Source: an uncultured Prevotellaceae bacterium (GTDB lineage Bacteria; Bacteroidota; Bacteroidia; Bacteroidales; Bacteroidaceae). From it: 64,000 nt of DNA. A program made the translations under genes and the position numbers. Positions 17,901 through 25,818 of this stretch are shown one piece after another (positions within the stretch are counted from its first letter, which is position 1; each line of letters begins with the position of its first letter). The notes beneath the pieces were generated by a model. The model saw only the letters and a list, made by a program, of their open reading frames with translations. It was not told where the DNA came from and made no database searches. The stretch covers positions 62,001 to 126,000 of the forward strand of contig CACZBS010000005.1 of assembly GCA_902779455.1 (NCBI GenBank), read 5' to 3'.

Positions 17901-17990
17901 GACGCTCACCCATATCTCGGTGTCCTGGGCTGTCATTGCTGCGGGCAGTGCGAGCAGCACGGCGGCCAGTAGCTGTCTGATGGTTTTCAT
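14925..17990 (-). CDS. Secreted adhesin-like protein with fibronectin-III and cleaved-adhesin (anchor J) domains
   Basis: 1021 residues, signal peptide MKTIRQLLAAVLLALPAAMTAQ. Residues about 25-255 read like a repeated beta-propeller (GTIYGMDYKQGFF..., GTVYALFDDGRLGTLD, GDLYGIDSDANLVSINTTTG). Residues about 265-455 are fibronectin type III-like (ATLSWTAPTGCVNDGYLGTLTYDVWR). Residues about 470-640 look like a cleaved-adhesin or choice-of-anchor J jellyroll (DDWLITPPLQLKANTLYALTFKMKAG is the relevant region), followed by more FnIII-like sequence, a second jellyroll and the shared tail (LYDLQGRRVSQPAKGLYIY). No catalytic motif is seen. Such proteins typically act in adhesion or as substrate-binding surface factors. 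It lies 10 bp upstream of the multidomain C10 gene in the same direction, so the two are probably co-transcribed. Confidence 0.75.
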   Translation of the reverse strand: MKTIRQLLAAVLLALPAAMTAQDTEIWVSVVDNPNRESNGIYGFPASDPKALTAKKTAPELYFQKGTGYQDGTIYGMDYKQGFFTPDRYILYAVDTKTWSVTSRDVSSSLALKETANGADGTVYALFDDGRLGTLDYKTLTRTDIATPQRSYAALGVTGMGDLYGIDSDANLVSINTTTGAETVVGSTGLSIYGYGRTTGEIDPVTGKFYLAAQSGWSESLSIYAIDLQSCEATTMGQLPAGYDYLGGMIIVGEPAAAGAPGRATNLKATFEGNALTGTLSFTAPTTTFDHQPLEGELAYTVSYGSDGQQSLTGMAQPGADVSLPITLSEGGLITFAVKFANAAGEGQTATITQWVGPDAPLTPDDVELTMDADGLATLSWTAPTGCVNDGYLGTLTYDVWRIVSGEETLVAQGLSATTFSEQLEITTLKEYSYAVVALNDGTPSERALSNKIIAGDGFGVPFTEQFGEGNHLDYFTVVNVNHDEDRWGELTWKLHTDMNFWGQGTSYEEMWIQTDGATDDWLITPPLQLKANTLYALTFKMKAGYDTTPEKFEVRMGQTATPEAMTTPLLSEQTITNTEYKTFTREFTVMQDGTFCIGFHATRNQGAALYLDDVAVRVATSQEAPAAPSCNGIIAGEEGELKATITFTTPALTIGAEPLKSLTRVEVLRDEALIATIDAPEVNTAYTVVDEQPSNGYHAYAIVAYNEAGRGQRAEQDSVYVGVDIPKAPRVSRTEDLGRRVRFEWAETETEGQRGYYVRPADVVYEVYATDAQGQRSQLVYEGSERSFEADYADTDAFDIVKYLIVARNVAGSSREGAAKMATGMPLTLPYRESFAMGRAKNSFWVEQSGLRSWNPTTEDAAGEDAGSLLFVPYDEGDGSTYGTQRLTFIGVRQPQLSFWHKLQGASLDVVAWRPDGNEVPLCALHSTASEPSKWSFVTVEVPLQKDQPYTVLKFKATGQAGSRALIDDILVCDGAYADGIATVVNGPAATGHALYDLQGRRVSQPAKGLYIYNGKKIIK

Positions 17991-18006
17991 AGTAATCAGT
18001 TTAAAT

Positions 18007-18050
18007 AATAAAAAGAGAGAGTATGCCGCAAGACGTCCTGCGGCATACCC
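18007..18050 (-). terminator. Rho-independent terminator
   Basis: A perfect 10-bp stem (GTATGCCGCA at 18021-18030 and complement at 18039-18048) is followed on the minus strand by TCTCTCTTTTTATT. It terminates the gene ending at 18089. Confidence 0.85.
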
Positions 18051-18088
18051 TTTCAGTTCGGGTTATGTTCGTTGACTCATCGGGCTTG

Positions 18089-19666
18089 TTAGCGGACTAC
18101 TTTCTTGCCGTCGACCACGTAGATGCCACGTGTGGGCTCTGCCACGCGACGGCCCTGCAGGTCGTAGCAGGCAGAACCGAGGGTCGAGGTCTGGGCATTG
18201 ACAGTCGTGATGCCCTGGGTGTCAGCGGGGACGAGGATCAGCTTGCGCTCGAAATAGCAGCTGTTGGCGGGAACCGTGGTCGTTGCCTTGACCAGGCCCA
18301 GGCTGCTTTCCTCGCCCTGGCCGCTAATGCCCCAGACAAACTTGTAGTCGTCGAGCTGCAGCGGCAGGCAGGTGCCCTTCAGTAGGTTGTTCTCAGGGAC
18401 GGCCACTTCCTCAACGACACTGAGGGGCAGCAGCACGTTGCTCACGGCGTCGGGACTCTTCGAGCGCAGGAAGACACCCGTCCGTGCGGGCACCTTGCCT
18501 TCGATGCTCACCAGCTTGAACTTGTCGCCTTCGGCTGCGACGTAGAAGGCCTCGACGCCCTCGCCCAGCTGGTAGGGGAACTCTGTGAACATCGTGGTGT
18601 AATAATACTCGTCGTAGGCCTTGCTCCACGACTCCATCCCGACCATCAGCGGGTTCACCTCGTCGACGGGCTGGACGGTCCAGACGAGCTCGTCCTGATT
18701 GATCTGGGCCAGCTCGCCGTTCTCGCCGAACATGGCTTCCTTCGACAAGCCCTGGACGTAGAGCTCGCCCTGCTCGTTCTCGCCGATGTAGTATTCGTAG
18801 TCGAGCACGAGGGGCTCGAGCACTCGCTCCACGTAGGCCACGCCCTCAGCGTCGAGCTCCTTGGCGGCCTCCTCGACGACCTGGCGCTTGAAGGCTCCGA
18901 AGAAGTCGTAGTTGTAGCCGTAGGGTTGGCCAGTCTCCGAGTCCGACATGTTGTTGATCTGGGCCTGCGTGTCCATCACCTTGCTGATGTCCATGGGGGC
19001 ATGGAAGTGGATGAGGAAGCTGTTCGTCGTGTTCTCGGCGGGCTTCAGGTAGATGCTGCAGTCGAAGTAGTTCTTCCACTGCTTCATGTAGCGGTCGACG
19101 GCGGCCTGGAATGTCTCGAGCGACTCCATGTCGGCGGGATAGAAGGCGCCCGACATGGCCACTGCGAGATACCAGGCGGGCCCGTTCTCGTAGAAGTCCT
19201 TGACGGCGTCGCTCTGCGGGAAGTCGGCGAGGGCCGCATTCACGTACTTGCTCAGGTTCTTCAGATAGCCGCCGAGGCTGATGCCCTGCGCGGAGACGTC
19301 GTAGGTGCTGTAAGAGCCGCTCTTCCATGCCGAGGTGGCCATGAGGCGCATCAGGTCGGCCACGGTGAGGTTGTCGCCCAGCTGGGCCATGTCGTCGGCA
19401 AAGCTGTAGATGCCGTTGGTGTCGTAGTAGAAGATGGTGCCGGGCATGGTGCGGGCGTCGTTCTCCGTCTGGCTGAGGCTGAGGGCATGCTTGCCGTCGA
19501 GTGAGAGCACGTCGCCGTAGCCGTTGTTCACGAAGCGGAAGTAGCCGGTCTCAAGGGTGGGGTAGACGGGGTTTTCGCTCCATTCGCCTTCACCGTCCTG
19601 TGCCAACGTCGTGGCGGGCACGCTCATCATGGCCATAGCGGCCAAAGAAAAGATATACTTCTTCAT
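18089..19666 (-). CDS. Secreted protein of unknown function with C-terminal tag
   Basis: 525 residues with signal peptide (MKKYIFSLAAMAMMSVPATTLAQ). The first third repeats strands such as GYFRFVNNGYGDVLSLDGKHALSL, suggesting a beta-trefoil or lectin-like start; the middle is mostly helical (LKNLSKYVNAALADFPQSD, ETFQAAVDRYMKQWKNYF). The last 150 residues contain beta strands and the VPARTGVFLRSK motif seen in other tagged Prevotella proteins (compare VPAYTGVLLQGD in the gene at 19942). The shared tail is CYDLQGRRVAEPTRGIYVV. No enzyme motif is recognised. A good terminator follows; the small peptide gene lies 34 bp upstream. Confidence 0.65.
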   Translation of the reverse strand: MKKYIFSLAAMAMMSVPATTLAQDGEGEWSENPVYPTLETGYFRFVNNGYGDVLSLDGKHALSLSQTENDARTMPGTIFYYDTNGIYSFADDMAQLGDNLTVADLMRLMATSAWKSGSYSTYDVSAQGISLGGYLKNLSKYVNAALADFPQSDAVKDFYENGPAWYLAVAMSGAFYPADMESLETFQAAVDRYMKQWKNYFDCSIYLKPAENTTNSFLIHFHAPMDISKVMDTQAQINNMSDSETGQPYGYNYDFFGAFKRQVVEEAAKELDAEGVAYVERVLEPLVLDYEYYIGENEQGELYVQGLSKEAMFGENGELAQINQDELVWTVQPVDEVNPLMVGMESWSKAYDEYYYTTMFTEFPYQLGEGVEAFYVAAEGDKFKLVSIEGKVPARTGVFLRSKSPDAVSNVLLPLSVVEEVAVPENNLLKGTCLPLQLDDYKFVWGISGQGEESSLGLVKATTTVPANSCYFERKLILVPADTQGITTVNAQTSTLGSACYDLQGRRVAEPTRGIYVVDGKKVVR

Positions 19667-19700
19667 TTCTCTTTTTTTGTTGTTTTCTGTTTCTTTTTAC

Positions 19701-19901
19701 TTATTCTTCCTCTTCTTCGTCATACCAGATGTCGCGCTGGCTGCGGGAGAGCCCCTTGAACCCCTGATCGGTCAGTTCGTCTGTCTCGTTGAGATACGTT
19801 CCCGTCTCTTCGGGCAGAATCGGCATTGAGGTTTCGTTGAGCAGGCTTGCTGTCTCAATGTGGCACACGTCCATGGCGGGTGCCTCGTAGTTCTTCTTCA
19901 T
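19701..19901 (-). CDS. Small acidic-tailed protein (66 aa), unknown
   Basis: Starts MKKNYEAPAMDV and ends SRSQRDIWYDEEEEE. There is no signal peptide or TM segment. The centre has two LNET motifs (LLNETSMPILPEETG and YLNETDELTDQG). I recognise the layout (MKKxYxxPxxxV start, Trp-Asp-Glu-rich end) as recurring in Prevotella-type genomes, but know no function. It sits between two secreted-protein genes (34 bp and 40 bp gaps), all on the minus strand, so it may be part of their operon. Real coding is supported by the ATG with an adjacent AT-rich leader and by codon use like its neighbours. Peptide precursor, chaperone or regulatory roles are all guesses. Confidence 0.65.
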   Translation of the reverse strand: MKKNYEAPAMDVCHIETASLLNETSMPILPEETGTYLNETDELTDQGFKGLSRSQRDIWYDEEEEE

Positions 19902-19941
19902 AGATATTAGTTTTTTTATTAGGGGTTGTGTCTTGTTCCTT

Positions 19942-22284
19942 TTATTTGTTAATCATTTTGCGTCCATTGCGGATGACGATGCCCTTGTAGGCTGCGCTCA
20001 CCTTTTGTCCCTGCAGCGAGTAGGCCTGGCTGTCGCGGCCGCTCTGCGTGAGGTGTCCGATTGACGTGGCGACATCGCCGTCGAGGCTGATGAACTGTCG
20101 GGCTTCGGCAGTGCCCTCGCTATAGATCAAGTAAGCTTTCCACTGAGGGATGACATAGCCGACGGAGGCTTTCACGAAACCAATGTTTCCGTTCTTGTCC
20201 TTGCCGAACACGTAAGTGGAGCCGTAAGGAGCATCTGCCCACTCACTCTCGGTGACCTCCACCTGAGCATAGACGGTGCCGCGGAGCATGTTCTCCTCAG
20301 GTGCCTCGGCATTGTCGAGGATGTCGGCGGTGTAGGTGCCCTCGTCGCCCTGCAGGAGCACGCCTGTGTAGGCAGGAACCTCAGTCACCTCGGCCAGCTT
20401 GGCGCTGCCGCCTTCGACACTTGTCACGACATAGGCTGTCAGACCCTCGCAGTTGGCGAAGCTCAGGGCTTTGTCGCTGCAGAACGATGCCCAGCCGTCC
20501 TCACTGATAGCAACGTCAAGGGTGGTCTCCTTCTTGAAGGCCTCGGTGCTGACGACATACTCGCTGGTGTTCGTCACGTTCTCCTTCACGTAGTAGGTGA
20601 TGGTGCCGCTCACGTCGGCAATGTTCAGCTCAGCCTTCAGGTTCACCGTGACGCTCTGTCCGGCCTCCAGGTCGCGGCCCATCTTGGCGGTGGTGAACAC
20701 CTGTGTCTCGTCGGCATTGTTGTAGAGCGTGATGAGCACCTCGTCGTCGGTCAGTGTGACGTTGCCCGTGTTCTTCAGGGTCACGTCGGCCTCGATGGTG
20801 AAGTTGCCGTCAGCGTCGGTGTCGGTGTAGGTCTTGAACGAGAAGCCAGAGATCTCGCTGCGCGTGGCAGTCTTGTTCTCCACATGGTCGATGGTCAGCT
20901 CGCGCTTCTCAATCGTCGGGTCGTCGGCGGGCGTGATGGTCTGGTTGGTCTCGAAGGTGGTCTGTCCCAGGTTCTCGCGGAAGATAGGCGTCACCTGGTA
21001 CGTCTCCTGACGGTTCAGCACTACGGTGTACTCCACCGTCGTCTCCTCCTCAGGCTGCAGGTCGACAGTGATGTCGACGGGGTCGCCCAATTCTGCATAG
21101 CCGAAGCCCGAAGCGCTGGTCAGCTGGATGGAGTAGCCCTCGGTGCCTACGGTCAGCGGGTCGGTGCCGCTGTTCTTCACCGTCACGTTGTAGGTCAGCG
21201 TGTAGTTGCCGTCGGCGTCGGCCACCACGCAGGTGTTGCCCTCGCCGTCGGTGAACGTCTCGGTCAGCAGCTCGGCGGCAGTGATGGTCAGGGCCTGTGC
21301 GGGCTGAACGTCGGGAGCCTTATACTTCACCTTATAGTTGATGTCGTAGTTGCGTTCAGTCTCACTGCCCGTGACGTTCTCCTTGATGGCTACATAGACC
21401 GTCTCGCCTTCAGTGGCGTTCTCGCTCTTCAGGCTGAGCTTGAAGTTGACGGTCTTGGTCTCGCCGGGTTCCAGGGCTACGCTGACGGGCAGGTTCTCGC
21501 CCAGGACGATGTCGTCGCGATTATTGTCATAAGAGTAGAGGCTGATGCTGTAGCCCTCGTCACCGGGGTTCAGCGTCGTCTCACCATTGTTCTTCAGTTC
21601 GATGTCGTACGACAGGGTGTAGTTGCCCTCGGCGTCGGTGTTGATGAAAGTCTCGGGGAACCAGCCGACGGTTTCGCTGTACGTGTCGTTGTCGCTGGCC
21701 AATGTAGCGCTGACGACGGTCATGCTGCGCGACTCTTCTATCTCTGCCGAGGCAGCCTCGAAGTCGTCAATGTAGACGTACTCACCGCGGATGCCGATGT
21801 TGGCGCCGCTCTGCTCGGGCAGCACGTACTTCACGTAGCCGTCTTTCGTCAGGGCCGGAGCCTCGACGGGCGTGATCTCAGCGCCCATGGTGCCGTTGTC
21901 GACAACAAAGAACTTGATGCCGGCCGTCTGATCCTCGGCCTCAGATGCCGACTTCACCATGATGCTCACCGTGCCGCTCAGCTTTGGGCTTACCAGCAGG
22001 TCGTTGCACTCTTTGCCAGTTAGGGTCTGACTGCCAATCTTCAGGGCAGTGCTGCCGTCAACACCGGCATTCGTCTCAAAGGAATAGCTGACGTATTCAT
22101 CTGGGATAATCCAGATGGGGCCTTTAAAGAAGTCCACGATGTGGCTCCAGCCACTGGCCAAGCGGAACTCGTGGTCGCTGGTGTCAACGGTTGTCTCGAA
22201 GTCGACCTTGTAGGTGTCGGCCATGGCGTTGCTTGCTCCGCAGAGGAGCATCAGCAAAAGAGCAATGATGTAGTTTTTTTTCAT
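19942..22284 (-). CDS. Secreted protein with jellyroll and three CARDB-like beta domains
   Basis: 780 residues, signal peptide MKKNYIIALLLMLLCGASNAMA. Residues about 25-180 resemble a choice-of-anchor J jellyroll (YKVDFETTVDTSDHEF..., ending YVYIDDFEAASAE). Three repeats of about 130 residues follow (near 185-320, 325-455 and 460-575), each with DADGNYTLTYNVTVKNSG, a turn with GYSI or LITLYN, and a closing LEPGETKTVNFKL segment: CARDB-like adhesion modules. The last part holds the VPAYTGVLLQGDEG strand pair and the shared tail (AYSLQGQKVSAAYKGIVI). Its role is probably adhesion or display. It is the first gene of the minus-strand run that contains the 66-aa peptide gene and the gene at 18089. 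Confidence 0.7.
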   Translation of the reverse strand: MKKNYIIALLLMLLCGASNAMADTYKVDFETTVDTSDHEFRLASGWSHIVDFFKGPIWIIPDEYVSYSFETNAGVDGSTALKIGSQTLTGKECNDLLVSPKLSGTVSIMVKSASEAEDQTAGIKFFVVDNGTMGAEITPVEAPALTKDGYVKYVLPEQSGANIGIRGEYVYIDDFEAASAEIEESRSMTVVSATLASDNDTYSETVGWFPETFINTDAEGNYTLSYDIELKNNGETTLNPGDEGYSISLYSYDNNRDDIVLGENLPVSVALEPGETKTVNFKLSLKSENATEGETVYVAIKENVTGSETERNYDINYKVKYKAPDVQPAQALTITAAELLTETFTDGEGNTCVVADADGNYTLTYNVTVKNSGTDPLTVGTEGYSIQLTSASGFGYAELGDPVDITVDLQPEEETTVEYTVVLNRQETYQVTPIFRENLGQTTFETNQTITPADDPTIEKRELTIDHVENKTATRSEISGFSFKTYTDTDADGNFTIEADVTLKNTGNVTLTDDEVLITLYNNADETQVFTTAKMGRDLEAGQSVTVNLKAELNIADVSGTITYYVKENVTNTSEYVVSTEAFKKETTLDVAISEDGWASFCSDKALSFANCEGLTAYVVTSVEGGSAKLAEVTEVPAYTGVLLQGDEGTYTADILDNAEAPEENMLRGTVYAQVEVTESEWADAPYGSTYVFGKDKNGNIGFVKASVGYVIPQWKAYLIYSEGTAEARQFISLDGDVATSIGHLTQSGRDSQAYSLQGQKVSAAYKGIVIRNGRKMINK

Positions 22285-22408
22285 GACTTAAAGTATTAAT
22301 AGTGTTATTCATCATTTGTCAACAAGGCACAAAAGTAATAAAGATAAAGAGAAAAAACAAAAGAATTAACAGAAAAGTGACAGATTTTAACATTAAGTTA
22401 CAATATGC

Positions 22409-22453
22409 AGGAACGCGACATCACTCTCGTTGAGAGCAATGTCGCGTTCCTCG
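22409..22453 (-). terminator. Strong hairpin downstream of rpsT
   Basis: A perfect 13-bp stem (AGGAACGCGACAT and complement) encloses a second CTCTCGTTGAGAG hairpin. It lies about 30 nt after the rpsT stop. It is not followed by a clear T run on the minus strand, so it could also protect the 3' end. Confidence 0.55.
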
Positions 22454-22480
22454 TTCTATTTCTGTCGCAGCTGTCGTCGC

Positions 22481-22735
22481 TTAGCCCAGCTTGTTGATAT
22501 GCAGGCAGAGGCTTGACTTCAGGTTAGCGGCCTTGTTCTTGTGGATGATGTTGGTCTTGGCCAGCTTGTCGAGCATCTTCTGAATCTTCGGATAGAGAGC
22601 CACTGCCTCGTCCTTGTTCTCCATGGCGCGCAGCTTGCGGACGGCGTTGCGCATGGTCTTTGCGTAGTAGTGATTGTGAAGAGCCTTCTTCTTGTCCTGG
22701 CGGATACGCTTCAGCGATGATTTGTGGTTTGCCAT
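22481..22735 (-). CDS. rpsT: 30S ribosomal protein S20
   Basis: 84 residues, rich in Lys and Arg, with the S20 pattern [16 protein letters not shown]...[15 protein letters not shown] and [23 protein letters not shown]20 binds 16S rRNA helices early in 30S assembly. Length is normal for the family. It lies between the secreted-protein run and tRNA-Glu, all on the minus strand. The 183 nt between it and the tRNA contain a small hairpin (ACGGGG...CCCCGT at 22825-22843) and no gene. Confidence 0.97.
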   Translation of the reverse strand: MANHKSSLKRIRQDKKKALHNHYYAKTMRNAVRKLRAMENKDEAVALYPKIQKMLDKLAKTNIIHKNKAANLKSSLCLHINKLG

Positions 22736-22918
22736 TGTTGTTTTGTTTTTTTTAATTGGTTTGATTTTTGTTGTTAAAGCTTAGGGGTCTTGCGCCTGAC
22801 GGCAGCCCTGGGCGAGCAATGCGGACGGGGCGGTTGACCCCGTTTCACAAAACTCTCCGCCACCTTGTCCCAGCATCACGCTGGTAGCGCAGTCGCTGCG
22901 CAGATGACGGATTTAATG

Positions 22919-22990
22919 TAGTCCCTAGGAGAGTCGAACTCCTCTTTAGAGAATGAAAATCTCTCGTCCTAACCGATAGACGAAGGGACC
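22919..22990 (-). tRNA. tRNA-Glu (anticodon TTC)
   Basis: All arms fold: acceptor GGTCCCT/AGGGACT (with a G-U first pair), D arm GTCT/GGAC with an 8-nt loop, anticodon stem AGAGA/TCTCT with loop TTTTCAT, and T arm AGGAG-TTCGACT-CTCCT. The discriminator base A is at 22919. CCA is not encoded. A strong Bacteroidetes promoter lies immediately upstream. Confidence 0.96.
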
Positions 22991-23011
22991 CCTTTTCGCA
23001 TTTTGCGGGTG

Positions 23012-23043
23012 CAAAGGTACTGCTTTTTCTTTGACTATGCAAA
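23012..23043 (-). promoter_or_regulatory. Promoter of tRNA-Glu
   Basis: Minus strand TTTG (23040-23043), 20 nt spacer, TACCTTTG (23012-23019): a full match to the Bacteroidetes sigma-ABfr type promoter. It ends 21 nt before the tRNA start. Confidence 0.85.
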
Positions 23044-23082
23044 TTTTCTTAAAGAAAAATGAAGAATTTTGATTATTTTTTG

Positions 23083-23090
23083 TAATTTTG
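23083..23090 (+). promoter_or_regulatory. -7 promoter element for recO
   Basis: TAATTTTG (TAnnTTTG class) lies 6 nt before the recO ATG, so the transcript could be leaderless or nearly so. No -33 TTTG at 19-20 nt is seen, which weakens the call. Confidence 0.4.
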
Positions 23091-23096
23091 CCGACG

Positions 23097-23825
23097 ATGT
23101 TGCAGAAGACTGAGGCCCTGGTGCTGCATGCCCTGAAGTATGGCGAGCAGAAGCTGATTGTCGACATGTTCACCCGTGAGCAGGGCCGGCTGTCTTTTGT
23201 CGTGCCGAGCCCCAAGTCGGCGCGGGCCCGGGTGGGCAAACAGCTGCTGCAGCCCCTCACCTTATTATTTATAGAGGCCGACGTGCGCCCCCAGCAGCAG
23301 TTGCAGCGGCTGCGCGAGGCGGTGATGGCGCAGCCCCTCGTCTCGCTGCAGTCCGACCCGGCGAAGCTGGCCATCGCCCTGTTCGTGGCCGAGTTCCTCT
23401 ATCATGCCCTGCGCGGCGAGCAGCGCGACGAGCCGCTCTTCGACTATGTGCGGTCGGCCCTCTGCTGGCTCGACGAGGCCCGGCAGGGCTATGCCAACTT
23501 CCACCTCGTCTTCCTCATGCGTCTGAGCCGTTTCCTGGGCTTCTATCCCAACCTCGACGACTACGTCCCCGGCTGTTATTTCGACCTCCGACAGAGCGTC
23601 TTCTGCCCCCAGGTCCCCATGCATCGCGACTTCCTCATGCCCCAGGAGGCCGACCATATCCGCCTGCTCATGCGCATGGACTTCGCCACGATGCACCTCT
23701 TCCGCCTCTCCCGCCTTCAGCGCCACCGCATCCTCGAGATCCTCCTCCTTTATTATCGCATCCACCTGCCCCAGATGCCCGAGCTGCGCTCGCCCGACGT
23801 CCTCGCCGAACTGTTCGCTGACTGA
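23097..23825 (+). CDS. recO: DNA repair protein RecO
   Basis: 242 residues. RecO works with RecR and RecF to load RecA on gapped DNA. The N-terminal OB-fold reads LQKTEALVLHALKYGEQKLIVDMFTREQGRLSFVV, as in Bacteroidetes RecO, followed by the helical domain (LALFVAEFLYHALRGEQRDEPLFDYV is in this part). The conserved FLMRLSRFLGFYPNL motif sits at about 137-151. The ATG at 23097 is preferred over the TTG three codons upstream because it starts the family consensus MLQKTE. It diverges from tRNA-Glu; the 106-bp gap between them holds both promoters. Confidence 0.92.
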   Translation: MLQKTEALVLHALKYGEQKLIVDMFTREQGRLSFVVPSPKSARARVGKQLLQPLTLLFIEADVRPQQQLQRLREAVMAQPLVSLQSDPAKLAIALFVAEFLYHALRGEQRDEPLFDYVRSALCWLDEARQGYANFHLVFLMRLSRFLGFYPNLDDYVPGCYFDLRQSVFCPQVPMHRDFLMPQEADHIRLLMRMDFATMHLFRLSRLQRHRILEILLLYYRIHLPQMPELRSPDVLAELFAD

Positions 23826-23914
23826 CAGGACGGAGCAACGGCTTCCTGACTCCTCCACGCGATGGCCTCCCGACCGGCTCTTCCCGACCCCGCCCGCATG
23901 GGACCGAAAAGCGC

Positions 23915-23971
23915 AAAACGGTGCTTTTTGAAAGTAATATACCCCTATATTGGTGTCGAAAAGCCCCGTTT
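23915..23971. repeat. Palindromic repeat with GTAATATA centre, copy 3
   Basis: Arms AAACGGTGCTTTTTGA and TCGAAAAGCCCCGTTT pair with two mismatches, both of the type that still allows G-U pairs in one transcript. Centre GTAATATA-CCCC-TATATTGG: the loop is CCCC, not GGGG as in copies 1 and 2. It lies about 90 nt past the recO stop. Confidence 0.8.
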
Positions 23972-24051
23972 CTTGCATCGGGGTGCCTCCTTTCAAGACC
24001 CTCTTTCGGGCGCTTCTTTGTCATGGTCTCTGAACATTTTTTTGCTATTTG

Positions 24052-24082
24052 TTTGCGAATTCAAAGATTTTGCTTAAATTTG
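24052..24082 (+). promoter_or_regulatory. Promoter of GH5 gene
   Basis: TTTG (24052-24055), 19-nt spacer, TAAATTTG (24075-24082): a full Bacteroidetes consensus promoter. The predicted transcript starts near 24089, 13 nt before the ATG at 24102. Confidence 0.85.
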
Positions 24083-24101
24083 CACTCAAAACTTAGAAAC
24101 T

Positions 24102-25817
24102 ATGACTGCCATGCAAAGGAATGTTGAGCTAATCCGCAACAACATGAGAAGACTGATGATCATGCTGACGGCCATGACGCTGACGGTCGCCCTCCATGCC
24201 CAGAGCTTTGAGTCGGCCACGGAGGCCGTCAGCCATTTCGGCGTGGGATGGAACCTGGGCAACACGCTCGATGCGAACAACGGACAGGCCTGTCCGGACC
24301 CGGTGCAGTCGGAGACGATGTGGGGCCAGCCCGTCACGTCGGCTGACCTGATGACGATGATGCGCAGGGCCGGCTTCGGCGCCATCCGCGTGCCCGTGAC
24401 GTGGTATCCGCACATGGATGCCGACGGCAAGGTCGACGCGGCGTGGATGAAGCGTGTGCGCGAGGTGGTCGACTACGTGATTGACAACGACATGTACTGT
24501 CTGCTCAACGTCCACCACGACACGGGCAACGATGACGGCCATTGGCTCGCGGCCAGCATGCAGACCTACCGCAACACGCGTGCGCGCTACGAATCGCTGT
24601 GGCGACAGATAGCCGAGGAGTTCCGCGACTACGGCGAGCGGCTGCTCTTCGAAGGCTACAACGAGATGACCGACAAGTATCAGTCGTGGTGCTTCGCGTC
24701 GTTCGGCTCGTCAGCCACCTACGTCGCGGCCGACGCCGCTGACGCCTATGAGGCCATCAACAGCTACGCCCAGAGCTTCGTCGACGTCGTGCGCGCCACG
24801 GGCGGCAACAATGCGGAGCGCAACTTGGTGGTGAACACCTATGCGGCCTGTTGCGGCAGCGGCACGTGGAGCAGCCATCTGAAGGACCCGCTCAAGGAGA
24901 TGAAGCTGCCGCAGGACAAGACGGAGGGCCACTTGGCCTTCCAGGTGCACAGCTATCCTAACGTGAAGAACATCAGCAGCGTGAAGAGCGAGGTCGATGA
25001 CATGATGAGCGCCCTGAAGACCCACCTGCAGAGCAAGGGGGCCCCCGTCATCATCGGCGAGTGGGGCACGGCCAACGACGGCGAGGACGACTACCGGGTG
25101 CGCCGCGAGAACGTGCTCGCCTTTGCCGACTACTTCGTGAAGCGGGCCAACGACTACGGCATCGCCACCTTCTGGTGGATGGGCCTCAGCGACGGCATGG
25201 CGCGCACGCTGCCCGCCATCAGCCAGCCTGACCTGGCCCGGACCATCCTGCAGGCCTACCATGGCAGCGACTACCAGCCCGTGATGCCCACGACGGACGA
25301 CTTCGACATCTGGTACACGGTGAACTACACCGGGCAGTGGCAGGAGCTCAACCTGGTCAGCTCGACCATCAGTCTCAATGATTATAAGGCCGTGAAGGTG
25401 GAGTTCGACGAGAAACCCCTGAGCGGCTACCTGAGCGTGAAGGTCTACGGGGCCAACGGCAAGGAGCAGTACGTCGGCGTGCCTCAGCAGCTGAGCTACA
25501 CCGTCACCTTCAACCGCACGACCCTCGGCTCCTCCGTGCAGCGCGTCACCCTGCAGTACGGCAAGACGGGCAGCTACTCGATTGGCGTGCGGAGGGTCTG
25601 TCTCATCAAGAGCGACGGCACGGAGGAGGACATGGCGGTCAGTCCGTTCTGGGGCTGCACGGTCGAGTCGCATGCCACGCCGAAGCCCGCTGGCCTCGCC
25701 GACGTCATGACCGACCGTCCTGCGTCCGCCGACGCCATCTATTCCCTCTCGGGGCAGCGCGTCCTTCAGCCCATGCGCGGCATCTACATCAGGAACGGTA
25801 GGAAATACATCAAGTAG
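24102..25817 (+). CDS. GH5 family endoglucanase-like glycoside hydrolase with C-terminal tag
   Basis: 571 residues. The hydrophobic signal segment is MRRLMIMLTAMTLTVALHAQ at 15-34; the ATG at 24144 that begins it is an equally possible start. The GH5 barrel spans about 40-375: VGWNLGNTLDA, RVPVTWYPH, LLNVHHDTG, acid/base Glu188 in FEGYNEM and nucleophile Glu320 in IIGEWGTA. Such enzymes cut beta-1,4-glucans or related polymers by a retaining mechanism; the precise substrate and subfamily cannot be read. A beta-sandwich module follows at about 395-540 (WYTVNYTGQWQELNLV), possibly carbohydrate-binding, then the shared tail (IYSLSGQRVLQPMRGIYI). It is a single gene with its own promoter, next to a repeat element at its stop. 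Confidence 0.9.
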   Translation: MTAMQRNVELIRNNMRRLMIMLTAMTLTVALHAQSFESATEAVSHFGVGWNLGNTLDANNGQACPDPVQSETMWGQPVTSADLMTMMRRAGFGAIRVPVTWYPHMDADGKVDAAWMKRVREVVDYVIDNDMYCLLNVHHDTGNDDGHWLAASMQTYRNTRARYESLWRQIAEEFRDYGERLLFEGYNEMTDKYQSWCFASFGSSATYVAADAADAYEAINSYAQSFVDVVRATGGNNAERNLVVNTYAACCGSGTWSSHLKDPLKEMKLPQDKTEGHLAFQVHSYPNVKNISSVKSEVDDMMSALKTHLQSKGAPVIIGEWGTANDGEDDYRVRRENVLAFADYFVKRANDYGIATFWWMGLSDGMARTLPAISQPDLARTILQAYHGSDYQPVMPTTDDFDIWYTVNYTGQWQELNLVSSTISLNDYKAVKVEFDEKPLSGYLSVKVYGANGKEQYVGVPQQLSYTVTFNRTTLGSSVQRVTLQYGKTGSYSIGVRRVCLIKSDGTEEDMAVSPFWGCTVESHATPKPAGLADVMTDRPASADAIYSLSGQRVLQPMRGIYIRNGRKYIK

Positions 25818-25818
25818 G

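Noticed and set aside
22740..22918. Possible second tRNA or small RNA between rpsT and tRNA-Glu
   Set aside because: Small hairpins are present but no cloverleaf, anticodon arm or T-loop could be folded.
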